This document shows, one piece after another, positions 7,249 to 15,500 of a DNA stretch of 23,151 nt (position 1 is its first letter; each line of letters opens with the position of its first letter). The stretch is from the IMG/VR virus record IMGVR_UViG_3300046318_000397, positions 1 to 23,151 of that record. One strand, 5' to 3'. The DNA comes from a virus. The notes beneath the pieces were generated by a model. That model had not been told where the DNA came from, searched no databases, and saw only the letters and a list, made by a program, of their open reading frames with translations. The translations under genes were made by a program, and so were the position numbers.

Positions 7249-7733
7249 GCGGTCACCGGGTCTACGGCCAAAGGTGCGGCTATGGTAAAAATCGGGGTAA
7301 TGGCTGCTGGAGGCGTGTAGCCGCTCAACAAGGTTAGGGCTGTTTGCAGACGAGCCCGGATGCTGACGTAACCTGCGTTCACGCCGTTGCGCACAGCCTC
7401 GAATGGGTCGGCAAAGCGCTCGAACTCCGCTCGTCCATCCGTCAGCTTCCTGGGGGTAAACAGGGGCAGGCTTGTGAGGAGGGTCTTCGCTACTGCGTAG
7501 GCTGAAAACATATTGGCCACGGTGAACACCTTGGTCTGCGCGGCGGTGCGGGACAGGACAGGCGTAGCGAGGATGAGGTCCAAGAGTGCTGGCAAGGTTG
7601 AATCTATGTCCGACAGCTCAAGTTCCAGTTGGTCAGTGAAGACCTTTAAGTCAAGTGTAGCGTCTTCGAGTTCTTCGTCGGAAACTCCAAGAACTGCTCG
7701 AACTTCGTCTGCGGTGGTGCGTGTTAGTGCCAT
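7245..7733 (-). CDS. Head-tail connector (adaptor) protein, gp6/gp15-like
   Basis: This is a 162-residue, mainly helical protein starting MALTRTTADEVRAVLGVSDE. Adaptor proteins dock under the portal ring and begin with a short helical segment typical of TADEVRAVLGVSDEELED. Helices around residues 60-95 (TAAQTKVFTVANMFSAYAV) are followed by an acidic/basic stretch and FEAVRNGVNAGYVSIRARLQ. The C-terminal about 20 residues are Ala/Pro-rich and probably disordered. It is the first gene after the capsid block and the HNH/AP2 insertion and overlaps the next gene. No strong ribosome binding site is seen before the ATG. Confidence 0.62.
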   Translation of the reverse strand: MALTRTTADEVRAVLGVSDEELEDATLDLKVFTDQLELELSDIDSTLPALLDLILATPVLSRTAAQTKVFTVANMFSAYAVAKTLLTSLPLFTPRKLTDGRAEFERFADPFEAVRNGVNAGYVSIRARLQTALTLLSGYTPPAAITPIFTIAAPLAVDPVTA

Positions 7734-7806
7734 GCGTCGATTATGGCTGGGGTCTGGGGTTTTGGGTGCTTAGGGGTGTACAATTGGCAGTTTTTGGGGC
7801 TTAAAC

Positions 7807-8301
7807 ATGGAAAAACGAAAGATCAGAATCGAAGGCGAAATTGCATATGTACCACTACCTGACGGTACAGAGGCAACCATAGACGCTGAGGATGCGGAAT
7901 CAGTAGGACAGCATAATTGGTGCCTTGGCAATGGCTACGTAGTGACATTCCTGCCTCGCGTAAACGGCAAACAAAAGACGCTCAGACTGCACAGACTTGT
8001 CATGGGCGAGCCGGAAGGAAAGATGGTAGACCATCGAAATGGCAATCCACTTGAGAATCGTAAAGCCTTTTTGAGACCGGCGACGAATGCGCAGAACCAA
8101 TACAACCAAGGAATTCCAAGCCACAACACATCAGGCCATAAAGGCGTAGGCTGGAACAAAGCCTGCAAGAAATGGCAAGCCCGAATCAAGCACGAAGGCA
8201 AGCAAATACACCTAGGACTCTTCACAGACCTCGAAGAAGCTTCTAAAGCGTATCGAGAAGCTGCCCTAAAGTACCACGGCGAATTCGCCAGAACAGAATA
8301 G
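7807..8301 (+). CDS. HNH/AP2 homing endonuclease-like protein, opposite strand
   Basis: This 164-residue protein is the only gene recognised on the plus strand. Residues about 58-100 form an HNH_3-type nuclease motif: LHRLVMG, VDHRNGNP (D75, H76) and NAQN (N97). Residues about 108-160 form an AP2 DNA-binding domain (SGHKGVGWNKACKKWQARI, then HLGLFTDLEEASKAYREAA). This combination is typical of free-standing phage mobile endonucleases that nick DNA and spread themselves. The Asn expected 12 residues after H76 is Phe88 here, so activity is doubtful. TACAAT at 7779-7784 could be a -10 element but no convincing -35 is seen and the ribosome binding site is weak. It converges with a minus-strand gene on a shared terminator. 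Confidence 0.9.
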   Translation: MEKRKIRIEGEIAYVPLPDGTEATIDAEDAESVGQHNWCLGNGYVVTFLPRVNGKQKTLRLHRLVMGEPEGKMVDHRNGNPLENRKAFLRPATNAQNQYNQGIPSHNTSGHKGVGWNKACKKWQARIKHEGKQIHLGLFTDLEEASKAYREAALKYHGEFARTE

Positions 8302-8302
8302 A

Positions 8303-8324
8303 AAATGGCCCTGACGGGCCATTT
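8303..8324. terminator. Bidirectional terminator between convergent genes
   Basis: aaatggccc (8303-8311) and gggccattt (8316-8324) form a perfect 9-bp stem with a 4-base loop. It begins two bases after the HNH/AP2 stop and ends exactly before the stop codon of the minus-strand 67-residue gene at 8325. T-containing sequence follows in both directions, so it can end transcripts from both sides. Confidence 0.8.
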
Positions 8325-8528
8325 CTACTTCTTCGCCGCTGCCGGCTTGATTTCGTCGGGGTCTACCCATCGCTGGATGACTGACTGGCCTTTGACCCAA
8401 TCTGTCTCTTTGGCCTTAGTTGGTACTCGGGGCTCGAAGCGGCAACCGCTCTCTGGGCACACAAACGGAAAGACCGCTGTGTTAATTAACCAGATACCTG
8501 TCTTGTCGTGGATTTGTTGTTTTTCCAT
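8325..8528 (-). CDS. Small protein of unknown function downstream of the capsid gene
   Basis: This is a 67-residue protein starting MEKQQIHDKTGIWLINTA. It contains two cysteines in FVCPESGCRFEP, a Trp-rich middle (DWVKGQSVIQRWVDPDEI) and a Lys/Ala tail. I do not recognise a family. It lies 40 bases after the major capsid stop in the same direction and ends at the bidirectional terminator. The CPESGC pair is too little for a zinc site in one chain, but a site shared between subunits is possible. An upstream hairpin (8536-8559) separates it from the capsid gene and no clear ribosome binding site precedes it. Similar short genes in this slot often belong to head completion, but that is a guess. 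Confidence 0.68.
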   Translation of the reverse strand: MEKQQIHDKTGIWLINTAVFPFVCPESGCRFEPRVPTKAKETDWVKGQSVIQRWVDPDEIKPAAAKK

Positions 8529-8535
8529 AAGTATT

Positions 8536-8559
8536 CAGGGGAGACTTTCGCCTCCCCTG
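8536..8559. terminator. Hairpin between major capsid gene and 67-residue gene
   Basis: caggggag (8536-8543) and ctcccctg (8552-8559) form a perfect 8-bp stem with an 8-base loop. On the minus strand it is followed by AATACTTATGG, without a U-run, so it is more likely an mRNA-processing, stabilising or weak attenuating structure for the capsid transcript. In the plus direction it is followed by ttcttttcatt and would be a better terminator. Confidence 0.55.
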
Positions 8560-8568
8560 TTCTTTTCA

Positions 8569-9777
8569 TTAGCTGATTGTCAGCACATCAAAAGGGCGCA
8601 GGTCAGTGTCCAAGCTACGGAACACATCTTCGCTCCAGTCTAAACGCATAGCTGTACTGCGCTTCATTGCGTACTCTTCAACAGCGCTGTAAGCAGCAGC
8701 TGTATTGGTAACACGAGAGATAGCTACAGACGCATCTAAAGCATAGAGTGTGTTGTCAGGCACTGGGCCGCCATCAGCAGCGGAGTCAACCAAGAAAAAC
8801 TTGACATCGTTGCCAAAACCTGCATTCATCATACCAGCTTGTGGGTCGATACGAGTCAATGTAGGGTCATAGTTATTAGAACCAGGACGACCTGTGCGAC
8901 CCTCTACCTTAAGGTAGGTCGAGAGGGAGCCAATGACGTGAGTTACACGTCTCTGCTTGCGGTTCCTCGCCAAGAACCCCAAGTAGGCTTTGTGGGTAAG
9001 TACACCGCCTGTAGCTGCTGCATCCAAAGATGTAGAAGTAACTGCAGGAACTGCACCCATATTCAAATCACCGTCACCGTTGTACAACGAGTTGATATAG
9101 CGATACACACGCTCATCACGCTCGACTTGCAGGTAGTGAGCCATAGTACGAGACACGTAGTCTATAGTTGTATTCTTCAGGGCTTGGTCGGTCCACTGCA
9201 TACCGATTGACCAAGCGCCGATACGACGAATGCGGTCACTGGTCTTGAAGAACATCATCTTAGCTGGCTCAGCGCCTTGAGCAACGCGACCGGCTTTAGC
9301 CTCTTCAGGGCCGCCAACAGTCTTGTAGTCCACCACTGGCTGCTCAAAAACATCAGAGTCAACGCTGATGTTGTTGGCAATCATGCCTTCAAACATGGTG
9401 GAGTCAGTTGTGCGGTCCTTTTGCAGTTCAGACATCACCTCACCGATGACGGCGATGTTGGTGAAGGCGCGAGAAGCGGTGCCGAAAGTTCCAGAGTTCT
9501 GCTGAGTGTTAGCTGAGAATCCGTTAGCCGCCGAACCATCCAGCAAAGCGCCGATTTTTGTGGCGCGGAAGCCGAAAGGGTTGTTGCTGCCGGGGCGGAC
9601 CAAGCCGATGGAGGCTTTGAACTGGTCAAAAGCGGTACCAACGGACAGGTCTGCGTCAGCAAACTTGCGGTTCATCTCAGCGATAGGGTCGCCAGAACGG
9701 ACCATCGCTACCAGCTCTTCTGCGCTGGGCTCCCACTGTTGTGTTCCGCCGGAGCGGTCGATGTATGCTACTTGCAT
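8569..9777 (-). CDS. Major capsid protein (HK97 fold, gpE-like)
   Basis: This is a 402-residue protein starting MQVAYIDRSGGTQQWEPSAEE. The start at 9777 has AAGGAA upstream at good spacing; an in-frame ATG at 9873 would run into the decoration gene and encodes an unlikely Cys-rich leader. Recognisable parts are the extended N-terminal arm, AVIGEVMSELQKDRTTDSTM, the MMFFKTSDRIRRIGAWSIGM segment, a spine-helix-like RTMAHYLQVERDERVYRYI and a C-terminal domain with RSLDTDLRPFDVLTIS. Length and position after protease, scaffold and decoration genes are those of lambda-type capsid genes. It builds the shell around the packaged DNA. Divergent family member; identity is secure by context. Confidence 0.86.
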   Translation of the reverse strand: MQVAYIDRSGGTQQWEPSAEELVAMVRSGDPIAEMNRKFADADLSVGTAFDQFKASIGLVRPGSNNPFGFRATKIGALLDGSAANGFSANTQQNSGTFGTASRAFTNIAVIGEVMSELQKDRTTDSTMFEGMIANNISVDSDVFEQPVVDYKTVGGPEEAKAGRVAQGAEPAKMMFFKTSDRIRRIGAWSIGMQWTDQALKNTTIDYVSRTMAHYLQVERDERVYRYINSLYNGDGDLNMGAVPAVTSTSLDAAATGGVLTHKAYLGFLARNRKQRRVTHVIGSLSTYLKVEGRTGRPGSNNYDPTLTRIDPQAGMMNAGFGNDVKFFLVDSAADGGPVPDNTLYALDASVAISRVTNTAAAYSAVEEYAMKRSTAMRLDWSEDVFRSLDTDLRPFDVLTIS

Positions 9778-9800
9778 GATTTTGATTCCTTGAAAATGGT

Positions 9801-10277
9801 TTAGACGCGAGCGATAACGCCCACAGTGCCTACTGCTCCGGTGCCAACAGCACCCAAGCTCACAACACGCCACAAGCTCTTTTGTGTACCCTGAGAAGTT
9901 GCTTTGCAGACTTTGAGGTAAGAGGTGAGGGCGGTGCCTTTAGCGGTAACGCTACCAGCAACAACGTAGTCGCCTACAGCAACAACGCCGGTACCGGGGG
10001 TGGCTTGCAAGCCATCAAAGACTACACGAGCGCGGCCTGAGCTGTACACGGAGCCAATGCTGAAACCGTTTTGTGGTGCCAGCTCTACAGCGTAGATGAT
10101 GGCTTCAATGTCATCGCCGGCCACAGCCAGGTCATAACGGGACTCACCTGCGAGCTTGACAATCTTGCCTTGCTCTTTGGTGTCTACTTGGTTGCTAGTC
10201 CCTGAGCCAGCACCCAAGCGGACAGCCATAGCTGGTGCTTCAGGTACGGTAGGGGAAATGAAATGGTCGAGAGCCAT
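9801..10277 (-). CDS. Head decoration protein (gpD-like)
   Basis: This is a 158-residue protein starting MALDHFISPTVPEAPAMAVR, with AAGGAA upstream of the ATG at 10277. The centre (VKLAGESRYDLAVAGDDIEA, then VYSSGRARVVFDG and VAVGDYVVAG) is a compact, Gly- and Val-rich beta pattern typical of capsid-stabilising decoration proteins. It is positioned between scaffold/protease and the major capsid protein, as lambda gpD is. The C-terminus is rich in Val, Gly and Ala. It probably binds the expanded capsid; the exact oligomeric state cannot be told. Confidence 0.76.
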   Translation of the reverse strand: MALDHFISPTVPEAPAMAVRLGAGSGTSNQVDTKEQGKIVKLAGESRYDLAVAGDDIEAIIYAVELAPQNGFSIGSVYSSGRARVVFDGLQATPGTGVVAVGDYVVAGSVTAKGTALTSYLKVCKATSQGTQKSLWRVVSLGAVGTGAVGTVGVIARV

Positions 10278-10290
10278 GATTCAGGTTCCT

Positions 10291-10776
10291 TTACTTTGAT
10301 TGAGAAGATTTCACCGCATGCACAAACAATGGGTTCACCAGTGCTGCTACGGGTTTAGCCGGGGCATCTTCTGGTTTGGCTGCGGTAACACCACCCACCT
10401 TAAATTTCGATTTGAACAACTCACTTACCCGGCTGTGCTCAGCCAAGACTTCAGAGTCTGCCACTGCTGCGGCTTCGATGTTCAGAGGTACGCTCATCGC
10501 TTTGATGCTGTTGCGAGCAAAAGCCAAGATTCCGACTTGAGAGGCTTCCAGTGCTTCCACTTGAGCTTTAAGAGTCGAAGCCTCAGCTACTGCAGCGTCA
10601 GCGGCGACTTTGGCAGACACGAGTTCTGCTTGCAGACTTTCAATGGTCGGCTCAACCACAGCAGCGGGTGCTGGGGCTTCGATAGCGGGGGCTGCGGCTG
10701 CAGGTTCTGCAACAGCTTCTAGGTCAATACCTGCAGCCAGTGCTGCTAAGTATTCTGGGGTAATCGGTTTAGGCAT
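10291..10776 (-). CDS. Nested scaffold protein (Nu3-like), internal start in the protease gene
   Basis: An in-frame ATG at 10776 (Met287 of the protease) has a full AAGGAG (10787-10782) five bases upstream. It would give 161 residues starting MPKPITPEYLAALAAGIDLE: a short head, a Pro/Ala linker, a coiled coil (ESLQAELVSAKVAADAAVAE, continuing to about residue 85) and a basic tail (FVHAVKSSQSK). In lambda, scaffold Nu3 is made in the same way from within gene C and assembles the prohead. The ribosome binding site is as good as those of the surrounding genes. Function is by analogy; expression is inferred. Confidence 0.82.
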   Translation of the reverse strand: MPKPITPEYLAALAAGIDLEAVAEPAAAAPAIEAPAPAAVVEPTIESLQAELVSAKVAADAAVAEASTLKAQVEALEASQVGILAFARNSIKAMSVPLNIEAAAVADSEVLAEHSRVSELFKSKFKVGGVTAAKPEDAPAKPVAALVNPLFVHAVKSSQSK

Positions 10777-11634
10777 AGTTGCTCCTTCTTGCGCCTGATT
10801 ATCGTCCTGTACTTCAGCAGTAGCCTCACCCTTAGTGCGAACTGCGGGTTTATTGGCAGAAGATTGCAGGGATTTGGCGTACATGAAGGCGTCAGTCAGT
10901 GAGCCGACCTCATCAATCAGGCCTGCTTTGACCGCTTGCTTGCCCACAAACTCCCGGCCTTGGCCGAACGCTGCGTCGGCAGTCGTCAAGCTCATGCCAC
11001 GGCTGTCAGCCACATGGGACAGAAATACGTCGTACAAGGCGTCTGCTTTGGACTGGGCATCTTCCAAGGCCTTGTCTGTCAGGTCCTCGTAAGGGTTCAT
11101 TAGGGCCTTGTCTTTGCCGGCACGAATCACAGTGACCTTTATGCCGTCATTCTCAAGTTGGCGAGCCCGACTGGCGTGTACCATTAGAACTCCAAGAGAG
11201 CCTGTAATGGCTGTCTCGCTGCTGTACATCTTGCTGGCGCTGGACCCAAGCCATAGAGCTGCAGAGGCCATCATGCCACCGGTGTACGTCACCACAGGCT
11301 TCACTTTGTTCACTTCAGCGACCAACTTGCTGGCGTCGTTGACACCTGCCACCGCGCCGCCGCCCGAGTCGATGTTCAGCAGGATACTCTTGGCCGACTT
11401 GTCCGCCACTGCTTGCAGGAGAGCGTCCTGAATGTCAGCGTAGCCTACTACACCGAACATGCGCATGTAGCCAGAAGAGCCAGAGACGAGGCTGCCCTGA
11501 ATCGTAATCACGGCCACGCCGTCTTGCATGTCCACCATGGAAGGCAGACCGTAAGAGTCAACTTTGGGCTCTTTTTTAGCGGCCTCGAAGACTTCATAAG
11601 AAGTCTGCGTGCCTAACCATACATTTTCAAACAT
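10291..11634 (-). CDS. S49 (SppA/ClpP-type) head maturation protease with C-terminal scaffold domain
   Basis: This 447-residue protein corresponds to lambda gpC. Residues about 35-250 form the S49 peptidase: AVITIQGSLV, ILLNIDSGGGAVAG, the nucleophile Ser124 in TGGMMASAALWLGS, and ITGSLGVLMVHASRARQLEN. A catalytic Lys, probably Lys176, lies in AGKDKALMNPYEDL. The protease cleaves scaffold and head proteins during prohead maturation. Residues about 287-447 form an Ala/Pro-rich, then coiled-coil tail that is also made separately from an internal start. AAGGA lies before the ATG at 11634. It is followed 13 bases later by the decoration gene. Confidence 0.92.
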   Translation of the reverse strand: MFENVWLGTQTSYEVFEAAKKEPKVDSYGLPSMVDMQDGVAVITIQGSLVSGSSGYMRMFGVVGYADIQDALLQAVADKSAKSILLNIDSGGGAVAGVNDASKLVAEVNKVKPVVTYTGGMMASAALWLGSSASKMYSSETAITGSLGVLMVHASRARQLENDGIKVTVIRAGKDKALMNPYEDLTDKALEDAQSKADALYDVFLSHVADSRGMSLTTADAAFGQGREFVGKQAVKAGLIDEVGSLTDAFMYAKSLQSSANKPAVRTKGEATAEVQDDNQAQEGATMPKPITPEYLAALAAGIDLEAVAEPAAAAPAIEAPAPAAVVEPTIESLQAELVSAKVAADAAVAEASTLKAQVEALEASQVGILAFARNSIKAMSVPLNIEAAAVADSEVLAEHSRVSELFKSKFKVGGVTAAKPEDAPAKPVAALVNPLFVHAVKSSQSK

Positions 11635-11644
11635 AGTTTTCCTT

Positions 11645-12187
11645 TTAGCTCAGCTTGTTCCAAGCGATAGTGCTCTTGTGCGCTGTGGTGCTCAGCAGGC
11701 TCATAAACCCTGAAGTCGCACCGTTACTGATGCGCAGCTTATAAGTTGCGGTTGAAGCCAAGGTCACATGGAGCGTGCGGCTTAGGACTTGGGCTGCGGT
11801 GCTGCTGCCAGGCCTTGAGGTTTGGGAGCCCTCAACGATGGTGTTGGAGCTATCCGTCACCACGGCCTGGGCTACGTTTGGCGAGGGGCCAGTCGAATGG
11901 TCCGTAGCCAAGGAGTAGGAGATTTGCCATGTGCCGGGTGTCAGGACCATTGTTGCCCCTGGGACATCGACGTAGGCCTCGGTGCCTGCTACCAAAATCT
12001 GCGAGGCAGCATTGAAAAACCCGAACTCTTGGGCTACCCATGTTCCGCCGCCGATGAGCCGGTAATTTTGCTGGCCGGCTGCTGCGGCGGGCACAAGTCC
12101 GGCTACGCCTGAAGACCCGGCTGTGGCCCCCGCCATAGGGGTAGAGCCGGCACTGCCGCCCCCGTTAACGCTGGTATTGACTGGCAT
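11645..12187 (-). CDS. Fibre/appendage protein with C-terminal jelly-roll-like domain
   Basis: This is a 180-residue protein starting MPVNTSVNGGGSAGSTPMAG. Residues 1-45 are Gly/Ala/Ser-rich and end in the motif GLVPAAAAGQQNYRLIGGGTW, which is common in phage fibre proteins just before a globular tip. Residues about 60-180 are beta-rich (GTWQISYSLATDHS, ATYKLRISNGATSG, STIAWNKLS), resembling C1q/TNF-like tip domains. GAGG precedes the ATG at 12187. It is the last gene of the appendage block and ends 10 bases before the protease start. It is probably a surface-exposed receptor-binding or glycan-binding tip, but the target is not readable. Confidence 0.68.
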   Translation of the reverse strand: MPVNTSVNGGGSAGSTPMAGATAGSSGVAGLVPAAAAGQQNYRLIGGGTWVAQEFGFFNAASQILVAGTEAYVDVPGATMVLTPGTWQISYSLATDHSTGPSPNVAQAVVTDSSNTIVEGSQTSRPGSSTAAQVLSRTLHVTLASTATYKLRISNGATSGFMSLLSTTAHKSTIAWNKLS

Positions 12188-12188
12188 C

Positions 12189-12500
12189 TTAGAACCTCAC
12201 GCTCAGTTTTGCAACGCCTGTCCCAGTCAAACGAACAGCAGATGCCCCAACTAGCAGGCTGCTGGACTTGACGCCTGCTGCGATTGCCCCGCTCGACCAC
12301 GAAAAAGCCACAGCAGTGACTGCAGCCACCTCCGACGGAGAAGCCGCAGTCTGCTCGACTGTGGCGGTGCCACTGGTGACGGACAGGTCAAGTCCCACGT
12401 TGTCTGTTGGGATTAGCACCCACGGCGAGGTGTCGGCGCTGATTGTGATGGTAGCCACTTGGCCGCCACGGGGGTGAGACTCATAACTTACTGCTGCCAT
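12189..12500 (-). CDS. Small beta-rich virion protein, unknown role
   Basis: This is a 103-residue protein starting MAAVSYESHPRGGQVATITIS, with AGGAG upstream at good spacing. The sequence is Ser/Thr/Val/Ala-rich with alternating beta pattern (WVLIPTDNVGLDLSVTSGTA, VRLTGTGVAKLSVRF), like small phage virion or fibre-accessory proteins. It ends one base before the start of the jelly-roll-like gene, so the two are probably translated together. I do not recognise a named family. It could be a capsid decoration or fibre-attachment protein. Confidence 0.6.
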   Translation of the reverse strand: MAAVSYESHPRGGQVATITISADTSPWVLIPTDNVGLDLSVTSGTATVEQTAASPSEVAAVTAVAFSWSSGAIAAGVKSSSLLVGASAVRLTGTGVAKLSVRF

Positions 12501-12529
12501 CGTGAACTCCTGGTTGAGCGGATTGTATC

Positions 12530-15500
12530 CTAAGCAGAGACCGCGAAGGCGTTACTGGCTGCCGTTTTTGCTGCCAAAAGTTCTGACTCGGCTGGGTTTC
12601 CTGTGGACAAAGTGTAGGCCCACACTGCGGCGGCTACGTCAGCCGACGTAAGGTTGCCACCGCTTGTGCTGTAGGTACGCACCGCTTTAGCGCGAATGTC
12701 CACCGAGCCGTTCACCTCGTCGTCGGGGCTGGCTGTGGTCATACCGTCTACGACTACAGCAGCATCAATACCTGCACTTGTGTAGGCGGCGAGGGCTCGG
12801 CGTAGTCGCCAAGACCCAACCAGTAGCATGTCACGACCGTCAAACCTAAGAGCCTCTGGGTAACGCATGCCTGTGGTAGTTGCCTGCCACGCAGCAACTA
12901 CGTCATACACATCCTCAGCCGCACAAAGTTCGTTGCCAATGTCAATCCGCAGGGCTGGGCCATCAGGCGTAACGAATGCGTCAGTAGCCCCTTGCCCTCG
13001 CCCATAAATGGCAACACCGAAGCCGTCTTTATTCTCCTGCAGAGCCACGGGGATAGTCACAGAGATTGCGTTGGTGTAGGGCAGGTCGATTGGGTCGTAC
13101 CCGGCTTTGCGTACCCGCAACGTGTAGGTTGGCACCAGTGGGTCATAGGGGTAGCCAATGCTGAAGGTTGACGACGAGCCCGAACTTGTAGCGATTGGCA
13201 GCTCCCCCGGTGCTGGGACGGCGCTTGCAAATACAGCAACAGAAGCCCCCAGTGTCACCCCTTGGAGGTTGAGGGTCGCGTAGTCCATTGGGTAGAGCGC
13301 CGCATTCTGCAGGGCCAAGGTGGTGGTCCCGTTAAAACTAACAGCGTCTAGCCGATTGGTGCTTCCAGTAATCGAGCAGGTGATGCGAATTTTTGGGGTA
13401 AATCCGACCGTAGGACTGATGCCTGTCTCAGCCGCCAAGTTTGTGTTGTTGAGGGTCTTCCATGTCCCGCTGAACCCGGCACCGGCCTTGTCCAAATCGT
13501 ACTCGTAGGTGTGGTTTGCGGTGTTGGTGCCTTGGGATGCCATAGTGGTCAAGCCCGTCCAACCCAAGATGCGCCAAGGCCACGTCCACACCACTTGGTC
13601 TCCTGCCGTGCGCATGACGACCGCGCCTTGTGCAGAAAATAGCGGTGTGCCGGCGGTGACTTGGTATAGGTCTGGGTAGTACGCCGATTTCTCAGCGAAC
13701 GCCAAGGCTGCCCGCGCCGTGGTGTCCCCGGTAAAGGAGTCCCACATGCAGGTGCCGTAGACCGCAATGTAGCTGGTTGGGATAGAGCCGCCGTTGTTGC
13801 GGTTGCCTCGGTGAGTCGCATTCAACTGTTGTGGTCCGACAGTCTTACTGGCGTCAACCATGTAGTTGTTCTCAGCTCTCCAACGCAGCGAGGTGTTGGT
13901 ACCGCTGCAGGTCCCAAGCCTCAAGCCCGTGGTCCAGTTACGTTGAATTTTGATGTCTTCAGTATTTCCGCCATCCGATGCGATGTAGCCCATCAAGTTG
14001 ACGGTGCCTCCGTTAAACGGGGCCGCAGGGGTGCCGCAGTACCTCAGGGAGGCGCGTTTCATCGTGTTAGCGAAGAAGATACCGCTGTAGGGGTGGCAGT
14101 TGGCCACCCCCGGCCAGTTTTGAACGTCAGTCACCTCTACGTCTGCACCCTGTGACATGCACTCAATCGTGTGAGTAGCCACGGTGGCAGGGGTAGTGCC
14201 TGTACAGCTGTCGGCGTAGTAGACCTTCTTTATCTTGACTCGGTTACAGGCTGAGATCAGTTGTCGCTTGGTGAAGGACCATATCTCGTCTACAACAATG
14301 TCGTCGCAGGTGTTGTATATCACGGACCCACTAATCGCCGCTGCTACCCCTGTCTGACCTGTGCGTATTTTTGTAAAACTAAAAGTTCCGTACAGGTTGG
14401 TCAGGCTTAGGGCGTACCCGCTGGTCACGGTAGCCTCGGCGCGTAGGCCGGAGATGGAGCCCATGTCGCCGCCCCCGTAGCATTGCTGCATCACAAGCCA
14501 GTTACTGGCAAACGGTGTAGTCGCATAGTTGGACAGGCCTACATACAGCCTGTCCGAGTCGATGCGGGTGGCGACCTCTTGGATTACTACTTGGTCGCAG
14601 GCATGCAGGTCGCGCAGGTATAGGCTGTAAGGTTGCACCAGGTTCCAGTACCATGCTCCTGTACTTATGCTGTGGGTCAGTCGCCCAGCGTTGGACAGGC
14701 CTGCCTCGTAGCGGGTGCCCATCGTGCCCCAAGGTTGGACGGTCAAGTTGGTGTTGGTGAGGGCACAGTTTTGCAGGATGATGTTGGGCACTCGGATGTT
14801 GCAGCCTGCCACCGGCAGGTCGCCTGCCGCAATACTGTTGCGACCCATCCCAATAGTGACGACCGCTACGTCAGTGATACCGACGAATTGCGAGCGACTG
14901 TCTGTGCTGATCTCGGTGCTGACGAACTTGTTGGCCGCGTTCGGCCACCAGTGGTAAACGCCGGAGCCGGGGGCGGTTTCTATTTCAACGCCGGGGTAGG
15001 CCGTCACTGTGTCTTGGGTGAAGTGTGGCAATTGAATTGTCTGGCCGCGAACACCGCTGGTGGTGCCTACGTTGAACCAGCGACCGTTCACATCCATCGA
15101 CCCTAGGCGGGGGATGGAGAATGTGCGGTCCTGCGCCCCTACCACCACAATCCAGCCTGTCTCGTCCGGCCCTGTGGCGGAAGCCACTACACCGCCTGTG
15201 AAAGCGCCGGCGGCGAAAGAGCCAACGACGGTGCGCACCTTGAACCACCCAGAGGCGGGCATGGCCGCGCCTGCTGCGGTGACTGTGCCACCGGTGCGAC
15301 CAGACATGACACAAAGCAGCTCGCAGGTGGCGGCCCCTTGGGTCAGGGTCAGGCCGGACGCAGGCACAGAGCCTGACGCAGAATTGAACGGGATGAGGCG
15401 AACGCCGGATGCGTTGATATTGAAGGCTCCGCCGAGTGTGGCGCTGACGGTGACGTTGCCCATAGGGCCCGTCGTGGTCGTGCAGTTTGGGCCGAAGCGC

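Noticed and set aside
7777-7784. Octamer TGTACAAT upstream of the HNH/AP2 gene and also upstream of the helix-turn-helix gene (minus strand 23141-23134 region)
   Set aside because: An eight-base match is expected by chance in a window of this size on two strands, and no matching -35 elements are visible.
9778-9873. Upstream extension of the major capsid gene to an in-frame ATG at 9873
   Set aside because: It would overlap the decoration gene, has an atypical Cys/Arg-rich sequence and no ribosome binding site; the start at 9777 has AAGGAA.
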